DNA from: Pedobacter suwonensis
GTDB taxonomy: Bacteria > Bacteroidota > Bacteroidia > Sphingobacteriales > Sphingobacteriaceae
Length of the DNA: 64,000 nt
Reading direction: 5' to 3'
NCBI RefSeq assembly: GCF_900111825.1
Contig: NZ_FOJM01000010.1
Span: forward strand, 124,001-188,000
Made by a program: the position numbers and the translations under genes. Position 1 is the first letter of the stretch, and every line of letters starts with the position of its first letter. The notes under the pieces were generated by a model. That model was not told the DNA's origin. It saw only the letters and a list, made by a program, of their open reading frames with translations, and made no database searches. Below, one piece after another: positions 1 to 8,445 of this stretch.

Positions 1-844
1 GAATTACCTTTACAAACATTTCCAGGAACACCTTGCTATCTAGAAATTTCTCGATTTCTAAACGTGCCTCGGTTCCTACCTTTTTTAACATGCTTCCGCC
101 AGTGCCGATCAAAATGTTTTTTTGCGAATCTCTTTCGACTACAATCTCTGCAGTAATCCTGATCATGGTGCCTTTGCCATTTTTCATTTCCTCTTCCTTA
201 AAGCTCTTTACAATCACTTCGGTACTGTAAGGGATTTCCTTCTGGTAATTCATGAAGATTTTTTCGCGGATCATCTCCGAAACAAAAAAACGCTCAGAGC
301 GGTCGGTTAAATCTTCTTTGTCGTAGTATGGCGGATGCTCTGGCAACATTTCGAGTACGCGATCCAACAATCCATCTACATTGTGTTTATGTAAAGCTGA
401 TATGGCATAAACCGCAACCGGATTTAACTTTTCCTGCCAGTAGGCAATTTTCTCTTTTACCTGTTCTTGCGTAGCCTGATCTATCTTATTGATCAACACA
501 ATCGTTGGAATATCTTTATTCAGGATTTTACCCAGAACATCGTCTTCATCATGCACCTCATTAATGTCGGTTACAAATAAAAGTACATCAGCATCGGTTA
601 AAGATCCGTTAACAAAGCTCATCATACTTTCCTGCAAACTGTATTTTGGCTTAATTATGCCGGGCGTATCTGAAAAAACGATCTGATAATCTTCTTCATT
701 TACGATACCTAAAATACGGTGCCTTGTAGTTTGCGCCTTAGGAGTAATAATGCTAAGTCGCTCGCCCACAAGCACATTCATAAGGGTAGATTTACCCACA
801 TTTGGTTTACCTATTATACTAACAAAACCTGCTTTATGCGCCAT
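1..844 (-). CDS. era: GTPase Era, 3' end cut by window edge
   Basis: Era is a Ras-like GTPase with a C-terminal KH domain that binds 16S rRNA and assists 30S subunit maturation. The visible 281 codons begin at an ATG whose complement is 842-844. They carry the G1 loop GKPNVGKST near residue 12, the G3 motif DTPG and the G4 motif NKID. The last codons before the edge read LDSKVFLEMFVKV, the usual end of the KH domain, so only a few residues should be missing (family length about 290-300). The gene is transcribed away from the tRNA unit that begins about 110 bases to its right. Identification rests on the intact GTPase motifs together with the Era-type C-terminus. Confidence 0.95.
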   Translation of the reverse strand, partial: MAHKAGFVSIIGKPNVGKSTLMNVLVGERLSIITPKAQTTRHRILGIVNEEDYQIVFSDTPGIIKPKYSLQESMMSFVNGSLTDADVLLFVTDINEVHDEDDVLGKILNKDIPTIVLINKIDQATQEQVKEKIAYWQEKLNPVAVYAISALHKHNVDGLLDRVLEMLPEHPPYYDKEDLTDRSERFFVSEMIREKIFMNYQKEIPYSTEVIVKSFKEEEMKNGKGTMIRITAEIVVERDSQKNILIGTGGSMLKKVGTEARLEIEKFLDSKVFLEMFVKVI

Positions 845-866
845 TAAAATATTTTTTTAAAAAAAA

Positions 867-898
867 TTTGCAGTACAAAGAAACGAATTATATCTTTG
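867..898 (+). promoter_or_regulatory. Bacteroidota-type promoter of the first tRNA unit
   Basis: A -33 element TTTG (867-870) is followed after 20 bases by the -7 element TATCTTTG (891-898). This fits the Bacteroidota sigma factor consensus TTTG / TAnnTTTG. It lies about 60 bases upstream of the mature tRNA 5' end and points toward the tRNAs. Confidence 0.75.
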
Positions 899-957
899 CA
901 TTCCAATTCGGAAACAGAGTTAAGGATTTAATTCACAAAAAAGCGAGTTGTATAAAG

Positions 958-1033
<76 letters not shown>

Positions 1034-1100
1034 ATTCAGTTGGTGGTTCTCAGTTGGCAGTTTACTGCGAATTGAAAACTGGAAATTTAAATACTGAAAT

Positions 1101-1172
1101 GGCCCGTTCGTCTAGGGGTGAGGACGCCAGATTTTCATTCTGGAAACAGGGGTTCGATTCCCCTACGGGCTA
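1101..1172 (+). tRNA. tRNA-Glu (TTC)
   Basis: A 72-base cloverleaf. Acceptor GGCCCGT pairs with ACGGGCT, and anticodon stem CCAGA/TCTGG encloses loop TTTTCAT with anticodon TTC. The T arm is built on AGGGG-TTCGATT-CCCCT. CCA is not encoded (the gene is followed by CAG). It lies 67 bases after the initiator tRNA and is probably co-transcribed with it. Confidence 0.95.
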
Positions 1173-1195
1173 CAGAAATCAATATCAAATGATGT

Positions 1196-1232
1196 AAAAC
1201 CCCTGCAAATTAAATATTTGCAGGGGTTTTTA
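1196..1232 (+). terminator. Rho-independent terminator of tRNA unit A
   Basis: A stem of about 13 base pairs (AACCCCTGCAAAT with ATTTGCAGGGGTT) and a very short loop, followed by a run of T. It lies 24 bases after the tRNA-Glu gene. Confidence 0.85.
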
Positions 1233-1749
1233 TTTGTACCAAAAATCTAAAATAGGCATCAAATCGCAATAAGAAGGTGTGTGATTCGGTTCGTATCTAA
1301 AACGGAAAACACTACGTAACGGATTCTCAGTAACATTTTTGATTATGATTACGTTGAAGCGTCTAAGGTTTCCATCTCTTATACTCTTCTAATCAATTTC
1401 CGGAACAGGTTGACCAAAATGAGAAAGATAAAGACAATCTAATATAATCCTGAAAATTTCGGCTACATTGACCAAGTGAGTCCGCTGCGAATTGGTCAAT
1501 TTGAGAAATTACACAAAGCTCACCTAGAATCTTACTTAACTGCCCATTGTGTGATTAGTGCAGCCCAAAATACACTGACCTAAAAATCGAAAATGACTTC
1601 ATCGCCCCAAGCGAAATCTTCGGATGAGATATGTTAGTGTTCTAATTATTGCAATAAACAATCAAAAACAGCGGTTTTGTGACAATGCGACAGAATTACA
1701 GTTAAAACAATCTGTCTAAAAATGATTAATTTTTATGGTGATTACCCAA
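1233..1749. other. Non-coding stretch with little recognisable content
   Basis: No intact gene is visible on either strand. The only structured part is a short open stretch at 1443-1583, listed separately. The stretch lies between the tRNA terminator and the 3' end of the secreted protein gene at 1750. Confidence 0.5.
1443..1583 (+). pseudogene. Possible remnant of a coding sequence
   Basis: A 46-codon open stretch with no start codon. It begins directly after a stop and reads as plausible soluble protein (NPENFGYIDQVSPLRIGQF, then KLHKAHLESYLTAH) before a TAA. I do not recognise the family. It may be a decayed gene end, or chance. Confidence 0.2.
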
Positions 1750-2376
1750 CTATTCAAATTTCATTAGAAATAAAAGATAATGTCTGACACCATATTTCTT
1801 GCCCCAGTTTTCGATGTCCTTTCCATTGCTACCAACTTGACACCAGGATTTTGAACCATCTTCCCGTTCATACGGAAGGATAATTGCCATAAAATAAAAA
1901 TTTCCTCCATAGGTAATCGGCAATTTGCTCTCCTCTGCCAGGTTTCTTAAACTATAATCTTTTGTCTTTAATCCTTTGTATTCTTTAGTATTAGAAAATT
2001 TATCGGATACAAATGAAATCTTAATCTTATTGTCAGATGTCATTTTAGATATTACTTTCATCTCCAGCGTTGTATCATTGATTTTGTCCAATCCTGCTTC
2101 AGCTAAATCTTTAGTGCCAAATACTTTCTTTTCTGATTTCATTTTTCCCTTCCAAAATTCTTTAACCGATATTGAATAGCTCTTCCCTTTCAGATCAATT
2201 CCTGAAAACCTGATCTTGTAAAAATCTATACCATCGAACCTTAATAAATCATTGAGTTCTTTATCCTCTGTCCCATAGTTCGAGGTCATTTTTAAATTTT
2301 TATCGACTTTTTGTGCAAATGATGCATCTGAAATCAGCGCAAGCAATAGTGTGCTTAATAGAAAATATATTTTCAT
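1750..2376 (-). CDS. Secreted protein of unknown function
   Basis: A 208-residue protein with a clear Sec signal peptide (MKIYFLLSTLLLALISDASF, cleavage before or after Ala-Gln). The mature part is Lys-rich and polar, with several predicted beta strands. It contains two Trp near the C-terminus and one Cys (SWCQVGSNG). No enzymatic motif is seen and I do not recognise the family. It is transcribed divergently from the two-component system at 2498, with about 120 bases between the two starts. That makes it a natural candidate target or ligand sensor partner of that system, though this is only inference from position. Confidence 0.7.
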   Translation of the reverse strand: MKIYFLLSTLLLALISDASFAQKVDKNLKMTSNYGTEDKELNDLLRFDGIDFYKIRFSGIDLKGKSYSISVKEFWKGKMKSEKKVFGTKDLAEAGLDKINDTTLEMKVISKMTSDNKIKISFVSDKFSNTKEYKGLKTKDYSLRNLAEESKLPITYGGNFYFMAIILPYEREDGSKSWCQVGSNGKDIENWGKKYGVRHYLLFLMKFE

Positions 2377-2486
2377 TATTTATAAGTTTATACAAAACTG
2401 GACAAATGTCTACTGCCTATTCGTTAAGCGCAGTTAATACTGAGTTAATTAGTGTTAACGAGCTGTCAAGTTTCATTTTGGAGACT

Positions 2487-2494
2487 TATGTTTG
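2487..2494 (+). promoter_or_regulatory. -7 promoter element directly before the histidine kinase
   Basis: TATGTTTG matches the Bacteroidota -7 consensus TAnnTTTG. It ends three bases before the ATG at 2498, which would place the transcription start at or next to the start codon. No convincing -33 element is seen at the usual distance, so confidence is moderate. Confidence 0.4.
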
Positions 2495-2497
2495 TGC

Positions 2498-3955
2498 ATG
2501 CAAAAGAATATCGTTTTTGTTTTGGTTATGATGAGCTGCTGCGTGCTGGGTATTGTTAGTTTACAACTTTACTGGAACTTTAAAAACTACAATTCTGTAG
2601 TCGCTAATTTTAAAAAGGACACCAATAATGCTTTGGATATTGCGGTGGAAAGAGAGATGATGCAGAGGCGGAAACAACTTGTTTCTGAAGTGAAAAAATG
2701 GATGAATAATCCTTCAATCGTGAAAATAACCTGCGATACCAATAATAAGGACCATAGTACAGCCTTTACGCTTACGGACGCCATACCTTATTACGCTGAT
2801 GAAAAAGCTGATCAGGTTACAATGGGGATTAGTTCATTCAACAAAAAGGTAGGCAGAATTAATCCTGAAGCAAAAAAAGTATTTATCGAGCATTTTTCGA
2901 AGATTCTAATGAACGATTTGAAAGATGCTACAGTACACTATTACACCCAAGGAATAGGCCATAGGTTGGACAGATCATTCAATGAAAGCAGACTGGATTC
3001 AGCTAATTTAATCAAAATTTATAAGGAGGAATTGGCAAAAAGGCAAATATCAACTTCGTTTAAACTTAATACAATGCTTTTAACCAGCAATAGTTTTGTG
3101 ACGCACAAAGTGAATACTGCATTTAGACGACCTTATGTGAATTCATTGGTATTTGCGAGCCTCGAGAACCCCAACAGTTACTATTTACGGCAAACAAAGT
3201 GGCTTGTTATAGGTTCGGTTTCACTGATTGGAATCACATTAAGCTGCTTTTATTATACCGTTAAAACTTTGTTCAATCAACATAAACTGGTGGCTATAAA
3301 AAATCAATTTATCAGCAACATGACCCATGAGATCAATACACCACTTTCATCTATACAGGTAACCGCAGAAGCGCTGAAGAAGTTTAAGCCAAATGAAGAA
3401 ACAACAGAAAAGTATTTAGAAATTATCCTTTACCAGACGCAAAAATTAAATGATTTGACTAACGAGATTTTGGAAAGTGCAAAATTGGATACATTGAAAT
3501 TTTCAATGGAAGATATGGTAGACTTGAAGCAACTCATATCTGAAATTCTAGCGGATTTATGTGAGGTAATAAAGATTCAGCTTAATTTCGAAGCAGGTGA
3601 TTTTATCATTATGGGAAATCGGGTCCACCTTCAACGATTGATTACAAATCTTTTGGAAAATGCGATAAAATACAATATTGAATCAATTCCTGAAATTAGC
3701 GTTGATTTGGAGAAGATAAACAGCGGTATTTTGCTTCGGATAATTGATAATGGTCCTGGAATAGCAGATGAGCACAAGTCGAAAATCTTTGATCAATTTT
3801 ATCGAATTCCAACTGGCAATATGCATAATGTGAAAGGTTACGGCTTAGGATTGAATTATGTAAAAAAAGTTGTTTCGCAACATGGAGGCTCGATTTCAGT
3901 CAGCGATAACAAGCCTTCGGGGGCGATATTTACATTAATATTTCCAGCTAAATGA
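2498..3955 (+). CDS. Membrane sensor histidine kinase
   Basis: A 485-residue two-component kinase. One membrane segment lies at about residues 5-25, an extracytoplasmic sensor of about 200 residues with no family I recognise follows, and a second membrane segment lies near 235-255. Next comes a HisKA domain with the phosphorylated His in NMTHEINTP (codon at 3326-3328). The HATPase domain has the N box LLENAIKYN, G1 DNGPGI, F box FDQFYRI and G2 GYGLGL, all intact, so it should be active. I chose the ATG at 2498; a TTG two codons upstream overlaps the promoter element. The stop overlaps the start of the response regulator by four bases (ATGA), which indicates translational coupling. Confidence 0.92.
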   Translation: MQKNIVFVLVMMSCCVLGIVSLQLYWNFKNYNSVVANFKKDTNNALDIAVEREMMQRRKQLVSEVKKWMNNPSIVKITCDTNNKDHSTAFTLTDAIPYYADEKADQVTMGISSFNKKVGRINPEAKKVFIEHFSKILMNDLKDATVHYYTQGIGHRLDRSFNESRLDSANLIKIYKEELAKRQISTSFKLNTMLLTSNSFVTHKVNTAFRRPYVNSLVFASLENPNSYYLRQTKWLVIGSVSLIGITLSCFYYTVKTLFNQHKLVAIKNQFISNMTHEINTPLSSIQVTAEALKKFKPNEETTEKYLEIILYQTQKLNDLTNEILESAKLDTLKFSMEDMVDLKQLISEILADLCEVIKIQLNFEAGDFIIMGNRVHLQRLITNLLENAIKYNIESIPEISVDLEKINSGILLRIIDNGPGIADEHKSKIFDQFYRIPTGNMHNVKGYGLGLNYVKKVVSQHGGSISVSDNKPSGAIFTLIFPAK

Positions 3956-4635
3956 GTCGATATAAAATCTTACTTGTTGAAGACGAACCGTTTTTGGCAA
4001 AGGTTATTGAAGATAGCCTGTTGCAGAAGAATTATCAAGTATTGCATACCACTGATGGCAGGAAGGCTTACAATTTATTTTTAAATGGAGATGTGGATCT
4101 CTTAATTTTAGATGTAATGTTGCCCTCTATGGATGGCTTTACCTTTGCCAGGCAAGTGCGAAAAGTAGATGGAAGCACCCCAATTTTATTTTTAACGGCT
4201 AAAACGACTACCAATGATTTGATTGAAGGTTATAAAAGTGGAGGTAATGATTATTTGAAAAAACCTTTTAGCCTTGATGAGTTATTCTTAAGAATTGAGG
4301 AACTTTTAAAGCGAAATCGAAAAGAATTGGAGGTAAATTCGATGGAGTTTTCGCTAGGAAAATATGTATTCTATCCCAATAAACAAATTTTAATTTATGC
4401 GGATGAGACGATTAAACTGTCTAGCCGCGAATCGGAGTTGTTATTATTACTGTATAAAAATAAGAATTCGTTAACTGATAGGAAGCTGGCACTTATATCT
4501 CTTTGGGGAGATGACAATTTTTTTAATACCCGGACAATGGATGTTTTTATCACCAAACTTCGTAAACATCTTAAAAAAGATTCTTCTTTGGAAATAATCA
4601 ATATGAGAGGTTTAGGCTATAAGCTAATATGCTAG
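3952..4635 (+). CDS. OmpR-family response regulator
   Basis: A 227-residue regulator with a receiver domain (acidic pocket VEDE at 9-12, phosphoacceptor D54 in LILDVMLPSMDG, conserved Lys in KKPFSLDE near 104). It is followed by a C-terminal winged-helix DNA-binding domain that ends in GLGYKLI. It is the cognate partner of the kinase upstream and is translated from the overlapping ATGA. The likely target is unknown; the divergent secreted protein at 1750-2376 is the nearest candidate. Confidence 0.95.
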   Translation: MSRYKILLVEDEPFLAKVIEDSLLQKNYQVLHTTDGRKAYNLFLNGDVDLLILDVMLPSMDGFTFARQVRKVDGSTPILFLTAKTTTNDLIEGYKSGGNDYLKKPFSLDELFLRIEELLKRNRKELEVNSMEFSLGKYVFYPNKQILIYADETIKLSSRESELLLLLYKNKNSLTDRKLALISLWGDDNFFNTRTMDVFITKLRKHLKKDSSLEIINMRGLGYKLIC

Positions 4636-4697
4636 CTTACCATTATCATATATTTTGCTTGTCTTCATCAAAGCGTGGATTCTTCCAATGAATATCA

Positions 4698-4732
4698 GAA
4701 ATTGGATTTCTATTTCATCAAAATCCAATTTC
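4698..4732 (+). terminator. Perfect 12-bp hairpin after the two-component operon
   Basis: GAAATTGGATTT (4698-4709) is the exact reverse complement of AAATCCAATTTC (4721-4732), with an 11-base loop. It lies 63 bases beyond the response regulator stop. There is no strong T run after it, so it may be a terminator or an mRNA 3'-end stabiliser. Confidence 0.45.
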
Positions 4733-5073
4733 AGGGATTTCTAGCACAGAAGATTATATTTGAACAAACAACTACCTTATGAAGATCCTTTCTTTCAGGC
4801 ACCTTGACCGTTATGATTTTTCATCAAATACTTTAGATATAGGCAATCCAATAACTAAAGCAGACCACACTTTTTAAAATATCTTTTCAAGAGAATTTTG
4901 CGATACCACAAAAAGTAAAGAGAGTTATTTTATCAAATTATCTTCATCAAAGTCAACAGATATTCCTAAAATGCAACCCACTCATTATTAAGCAAAAAAC
5001 ATCCATCTGGATATTTTCCCTTTTTTAAATTAGATAGTCCATTCAAAATATTTTAAAAAATATCAGGATTGAC
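4733..5073. other. AT-rich intergenic stretch without a gene
   Basis: No supported coding sequence is visible; only very short open frames occur. The right end runs into the promoter of the second tRNA unit. Confidence 0.5.
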
Positions 5074-5104
5074 TTTGTAGATATCAAAACAATTTATACC
5101 TTTG
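5074..5104 (+). promoter_or_regulatory. Bacteroidota-type promoter of the second tRNA unit
   Basis: -33 element TTTG (5074-5077), 19-base spacer, -7 element TACCTTTG (5097-5104). The arrangement matches that before tRNA unit A, although the surrounding sequence is different, so each unit has its own promoter. Confidence 0.75.
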
Positions 5105-5141
5105 CACTCCCTCAAACGGATATTTGGGGCGAAAAATAGAG

Positions 5142-5217
<76 letters not shown>

Positions 5218-5284
5218 ATTCAGTTGGTAGTTCTCAGTTGGCAGTTTACTGCGAATTGAAAACTAAAAATTTAAATACTGAAAT

Positions 5285-5356
5285 GGCCCGTTCGTCTAGG
5301 GGTGAGGACGCCAGATTTTCATTCTGGAAACAGGGGTTCGATTCCCCTACGGGCTA
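5285..5356 (+). tRNA. tRNA-Glu (TTC), second copy
   Basis: Identical in sequence to the gene at 1101-1172. It is followed directly by the terminator of this unit. Confidence 0.95.
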
Positions 5357-5357
5357 C

Positions 5358-5392
5358 AATCCCGCTTTACAATGAGTAGAGCGGGATTTTTG
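5358..5392 (+). terminator. Rho-independent terminator of tRNA unit B
   Basis: ATCCCGCT pairs with AGCGGGAT across a short loop, followed by TTTTT. It differs in sequence from the terminator of unit A. Confidence 0.8.
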
Positions 5393-5601
5393 ATTTTCAG
5401 AGAATTTTAATCGGCCTTAGAAGCATTTAAACAAAAATTTTGGTTCGATTCCTGTTAAGTTGACTTGGCGGGAAACTAAACGAACCAATACCCGAGAATA
5501 TCGTTAGCCGTTGATCAAAAGTGCAGATCTCATACTTGGAAGCATTACACTATAGGTAAGAAGCGTTTTTGATTAAGGGATGACCACGATACTAGATATT
5601 T

Positions 5602-6636
5602 TTATTCTTTCATCAGTATCATTTGATATCGCTTACCATCCATTTTACCAGCAAGTTTTAATTGATGAGCTCCATTTGGTCGCAGGATTCCCTTGAACGT
5701 GCCGATGCCCGATGCCGGATATCTCCATTGCATATGAATATCGCCATTTTTTCCAAGCTTGTATTGGCCGATACGGATCCTGCGGTAATCGTTCCAGCTA
5801 AAAACTACCTCGTCTGCAATATCAAGATAAACATGGCTCAGAATGCTGTCTGTGGAGAATCTGGCTTTGTAGGGAACGTTATCTATTTTCAAGTTTTCCA
5901 CCCGGTATTTACCCGTGAGTTCAGGATGCCTGTTAGGATGTTGCAGGTGAAAAGCGCAAAGTATAGGTATTAGAACAAATAACGCAGGCCAAAGCCATTT
6001 CACAGGGGTGCTGGAGTTGTCGGAACATTTAAACAATAGCGGGAACAGATGACCGCCTTCTGCCACGATGAAGTAAATCACCGCTGCTAACAAGACGATA
6101 CCTTGTGCCAGTACACCAAGTGGCATGGCGTAAAAGATGTCTAACAATGTAATAAACACCAGCATAGGCAAAGCGATAAGGCTGCCCAATAACCTGGTCC
6201 GCTTGAAGAGGATCAAAGCGGCCGCAATTATCTGCAGTAAAGCGATGATTGATGTAAAACCGTACGAGAAATGAAAAAATGCCCAAACGAGGTTGTAACC
6301 CGAGAAAGAGGAGAAAGGCGAATCAAGCATACCCAAGGGGATGAGCATTTGCAATTTTTGCAGCTTTTGTAAACCAAACATAGCGAGATCTAAAGCCAGA
6401 AAAAATGCAATGATTTGCATGATCCATATTTTAATAGCGTTAGCTAAGCCTCTCCGTTCGCGGGAGTACCAAATAAATACCACAACCGGCGCGATCAATA
6501 AAGGCAGGTAAGCTGCCAGGTAAATAAAATCAACTGGAATGATGTCGGCCGCATATTTGGATGCTAGTCGTCTAAAAACAAGCCCCACAACAAATGCGGA
6601 AAGCAGGCAGAGTAATAATTTTTGCAAGAATTTCAT
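5602..6636 (-). CDS. DoxX-like integral membrane protein
   Basis: A 344-residue protein with about eight hydrophobic segments in the first 240 residues. The middle part (DLAMFGLQKLQKLQ, then FSYGFTSIIALLQI, LFKRTRLLGSL and LLDIFYAMPLG) resembles DoxX/DoxD-type four-helix membrane proteins. A polar C-terminal domain of about 100 residues lies outside the membrane region (ELTGKYRVENLKID onwards) and reads like a small beta domain. I start it at the Met followed by KFLQKLLLCLLSAF; the longer frame upstream runs through the divergent regulator's promoter region. It is divergent from the AraC-type regulator at 6754, which may control it. Function is not known. Confidence 0.7.
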   Translation of the reverse strand: MKFLQKLLLCLLSAFVVGLVFRRLASKYAADIIPVDFIYLAAYLPLLIAPVVVFIWYSRERRGLANAIKIWIMQIIAFFLALDLAMFGLQKLQKLQMLIPLGMLDSPFSSFSGYNLVWAFFHFSYGFTSIIALLQIIAAALILFKRTRLLGSLIALPMLVFITLLDIFYAMPLGVLAQGIVLLAAVIYFIVAEGGHLFPLLFKCSDNSSTPVKWLWPALFVLIPILCAFHLQHPNRHPELTGKYRVENLKIDNVPYKARFSTDSILSHVYLDIADEVVFSWNDYRRIRIGQYKLGKNGDIHMQWRYPASGIGTFKGILRPNGAHQLKLAGKMDGKRYQMILMKE

Positions 6637-6753
6637 GTGATTCGTTTTATCGCAAAATAAGGTGTTAACGGTAAGAAGTTTGTTCGCTTGTATCCAAACG
6701 CACGATCCTGCTGGATAGCGACGTATATTTACCTGAGAAACGATATCGTCATT

Positions 6754-7815
6754 ATGCATCCATCATTCGCATTGTTATTTTCCGCACTCAGTGCAGGTAC
6801 TTTATTTTTAGCGTCTTTCTTATTGCTAACAGGTGCTGCGAAAGCCAATCCGGAAGCTAATAAATGGCTTGGTATATTCTTTTTCCTGCTGAGTTTACTT
6901 TTTATGGAGGTTTTATTAGAGCAAACTGATAATTCGTACGTTTTATTAATTCAACTAACCGAGTGGCCCCGCTGGGCCATATTTCCTTCCTTGTATATTT
7001 CGGTGTTTAAATTTGTCCATCACCCGCAGAAGCCTCAGCTATTGTTTATTCACTTTTTGCCAGCCATTATTTTTGTAGTGTTAATGATGCTGGGCGGGCA
7101 TGTACAACTGCCAACTTGGGGAGGGCTTATTGTACGCTATTTCTTTTTTGCACAGGGTTTGGTATATGGATTATTAAACCTGCAAATATTGGCTAAACAT
7201 CAAGATCGTATTCGCCAGTTATTAGCCGATAAGGCTTCAGATCTTAAATGGTTCCGTCATTTTGTCTATGCACCCTTAATCATAGCTGGATTATGGTTTG
7301 CCTTTAGACATCTGCCCGAATTTGAAGGATTGTTACAATTAATATGTTTAGGCGTCTGTCTGTATTTCGTTTCGGCAGCGTTACGTCAACGCGAAGTGTA
7401 CCCCGAGAAGATATTGAAGGTTGTGGATGAATTGATTGATCGCCCTAAGAACTCTACAACGGCTCAAAGACTTACAAAACAGCAAATTGAGCTGTTAAAA
7501 GATCGCGTTGAGTTAATTATTGGCCAACAAAAGCCTTATTTAGATCCCACCCTTAATCTTCAAACCCTGGCAGACAGCGTAGGCATAAATACGCACGAGC
7601 TTTCCTTAGTTTTAAATCAGGGCTTTGGTATGAACTTTTATGCATACGTTAATAATTTGAGGGCTGAAGAAGCGGTTAAATTATTGGAGTCAAGGCGATA
7701 TGGGCGGGGCGATATGGAAGCTATCGCAATCCGATCAGGGTTTAATTCCCGTACAACATTTTATGCGTCCATAAAAAAATTAAAGGGTAAAACTCCGGTT
7801 AGTTTGCTAAAATAA
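6754..7815 (+). CDS. AraC-family regulator with membrane-spanning N-terminus
   Basis: A 353-residue protein. About seven hydrophobic helices fill residues 1-225, and a C-terminal AraC double helix-turn-helix follows at about 255-353. The first HTH contains TLADSVGINTHELSLVL and the second contains IAIRSGFNSRTTFYASIKK. This architecture (membrane sensor plus AraC domain) is common in Bacteroidota. I begin at the ATG at 6754; an earlier in-frame ATG would add an unlikely 22-residue extension. It shares a 117-base divergent intergenic region with the DoxX-like gene and is its likely regulator. Confidence 0.85.
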   Translation: MHPSFALLFSALSAGTLFLASFLLLTGAAKANPEANKWLGIFFFLLSLLFMEVLLEQTDNSYVLLIQLTEWPRWAIFPSLYISVFKFVHHPQKPQLLFIHFLPAIIFVVLMMLGGHVQLPTWGGLIVRYFFFAQGLVYGLLNLQILAKHQDRIRQLLADKASDLKWFRHFVYAPLIIAGLWFAFRHLPEFEGLLQLICLGVCLYFVSAALRQREVYPEKILKVVDELIDRPKNSTTAQRLTKQQIELLKDRVELIIGQQKPYLDPTLNLQTLADSVGINTHELSLVLNQGFGMNFYAYVNNLRAEEAVKLLESRRYGRGDMEAIAIRSGFNSRTTFYASIKKLKGKTPVSLLK

Positions 7816-8445
7816 GAGGTTGAAATTTGGGTGTAACTGCTACTATTAAATATTACGAAGGTATGGAATGGTATCCTGTGGTTTTCAATATAATTGATCC
7901 CGCAGTACTTTCGTAACCTCTCTTCCTGATCTCGTTGTGAGTAGCCTTTACCGGCCTGCTCTTCTGTGCTTACACGGATTATAGAGCTACTGTTTCATAT
8001 TTGTTCGTTAAAATTAACCAATTGATATACAGATAATTTAACTAAAAAATACAGCAATTACAAGACTTTTATCGCTTCTTTTTATCTACAATGATGCCGT
8101 TTTTAGCAAGTGGTTCCATAGCTATTTCGGGCTTTATCATAACTGCATACCGGAAGACTTATGAGCAAAGTACCGCTGATATACTTTAATCATTAACCAG
8201 TAATTTCTATTCTGTTGCAGAAAAATATTGTAAATCGTTTTTGCTTTAATTCCCTGCTTTTCTGTACCGATCTGCAATATTATTCATTGAATTAAGTGAT
8301 TCCTTTTGTTAAGACATTTAATCTCGTGGCAATTTATTAACCCATTGAAAATTTCGTAATATTTCTATTGACTTGAACTTTTGGCTGCGAGAAATGGTAA
8401 AAACTTTGGATTTGAAAAGCAAACGAAACAATCAATAAGATCAGT
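7816..8445. other. Gene-free stretch next to the integrase scar
   Basis: 630 bases without a supported gene on either strand. A few open frames of 30-35 codons occur (for example starting at 8090), but none shows a recognisable motif. It is AT-rich and borders the broken recombinase, so it may be degraded mobile-element DNA. Confidence 0.45.

Noticed and set aside
2492..2497. TTG start for the histidine kinase two codons upstream of the ATG
   Set aside because: It lies inside the TAnnTTTG element, so it would not be transcribed from that promoter; the ATG at 2498 is preferred.
6637..6759. 41-residue N-terminal extension of the DoxX-like protein
   Set aside because: It overlaps the divergent regulator's start region and places the hydrophobic start far inside the protein.
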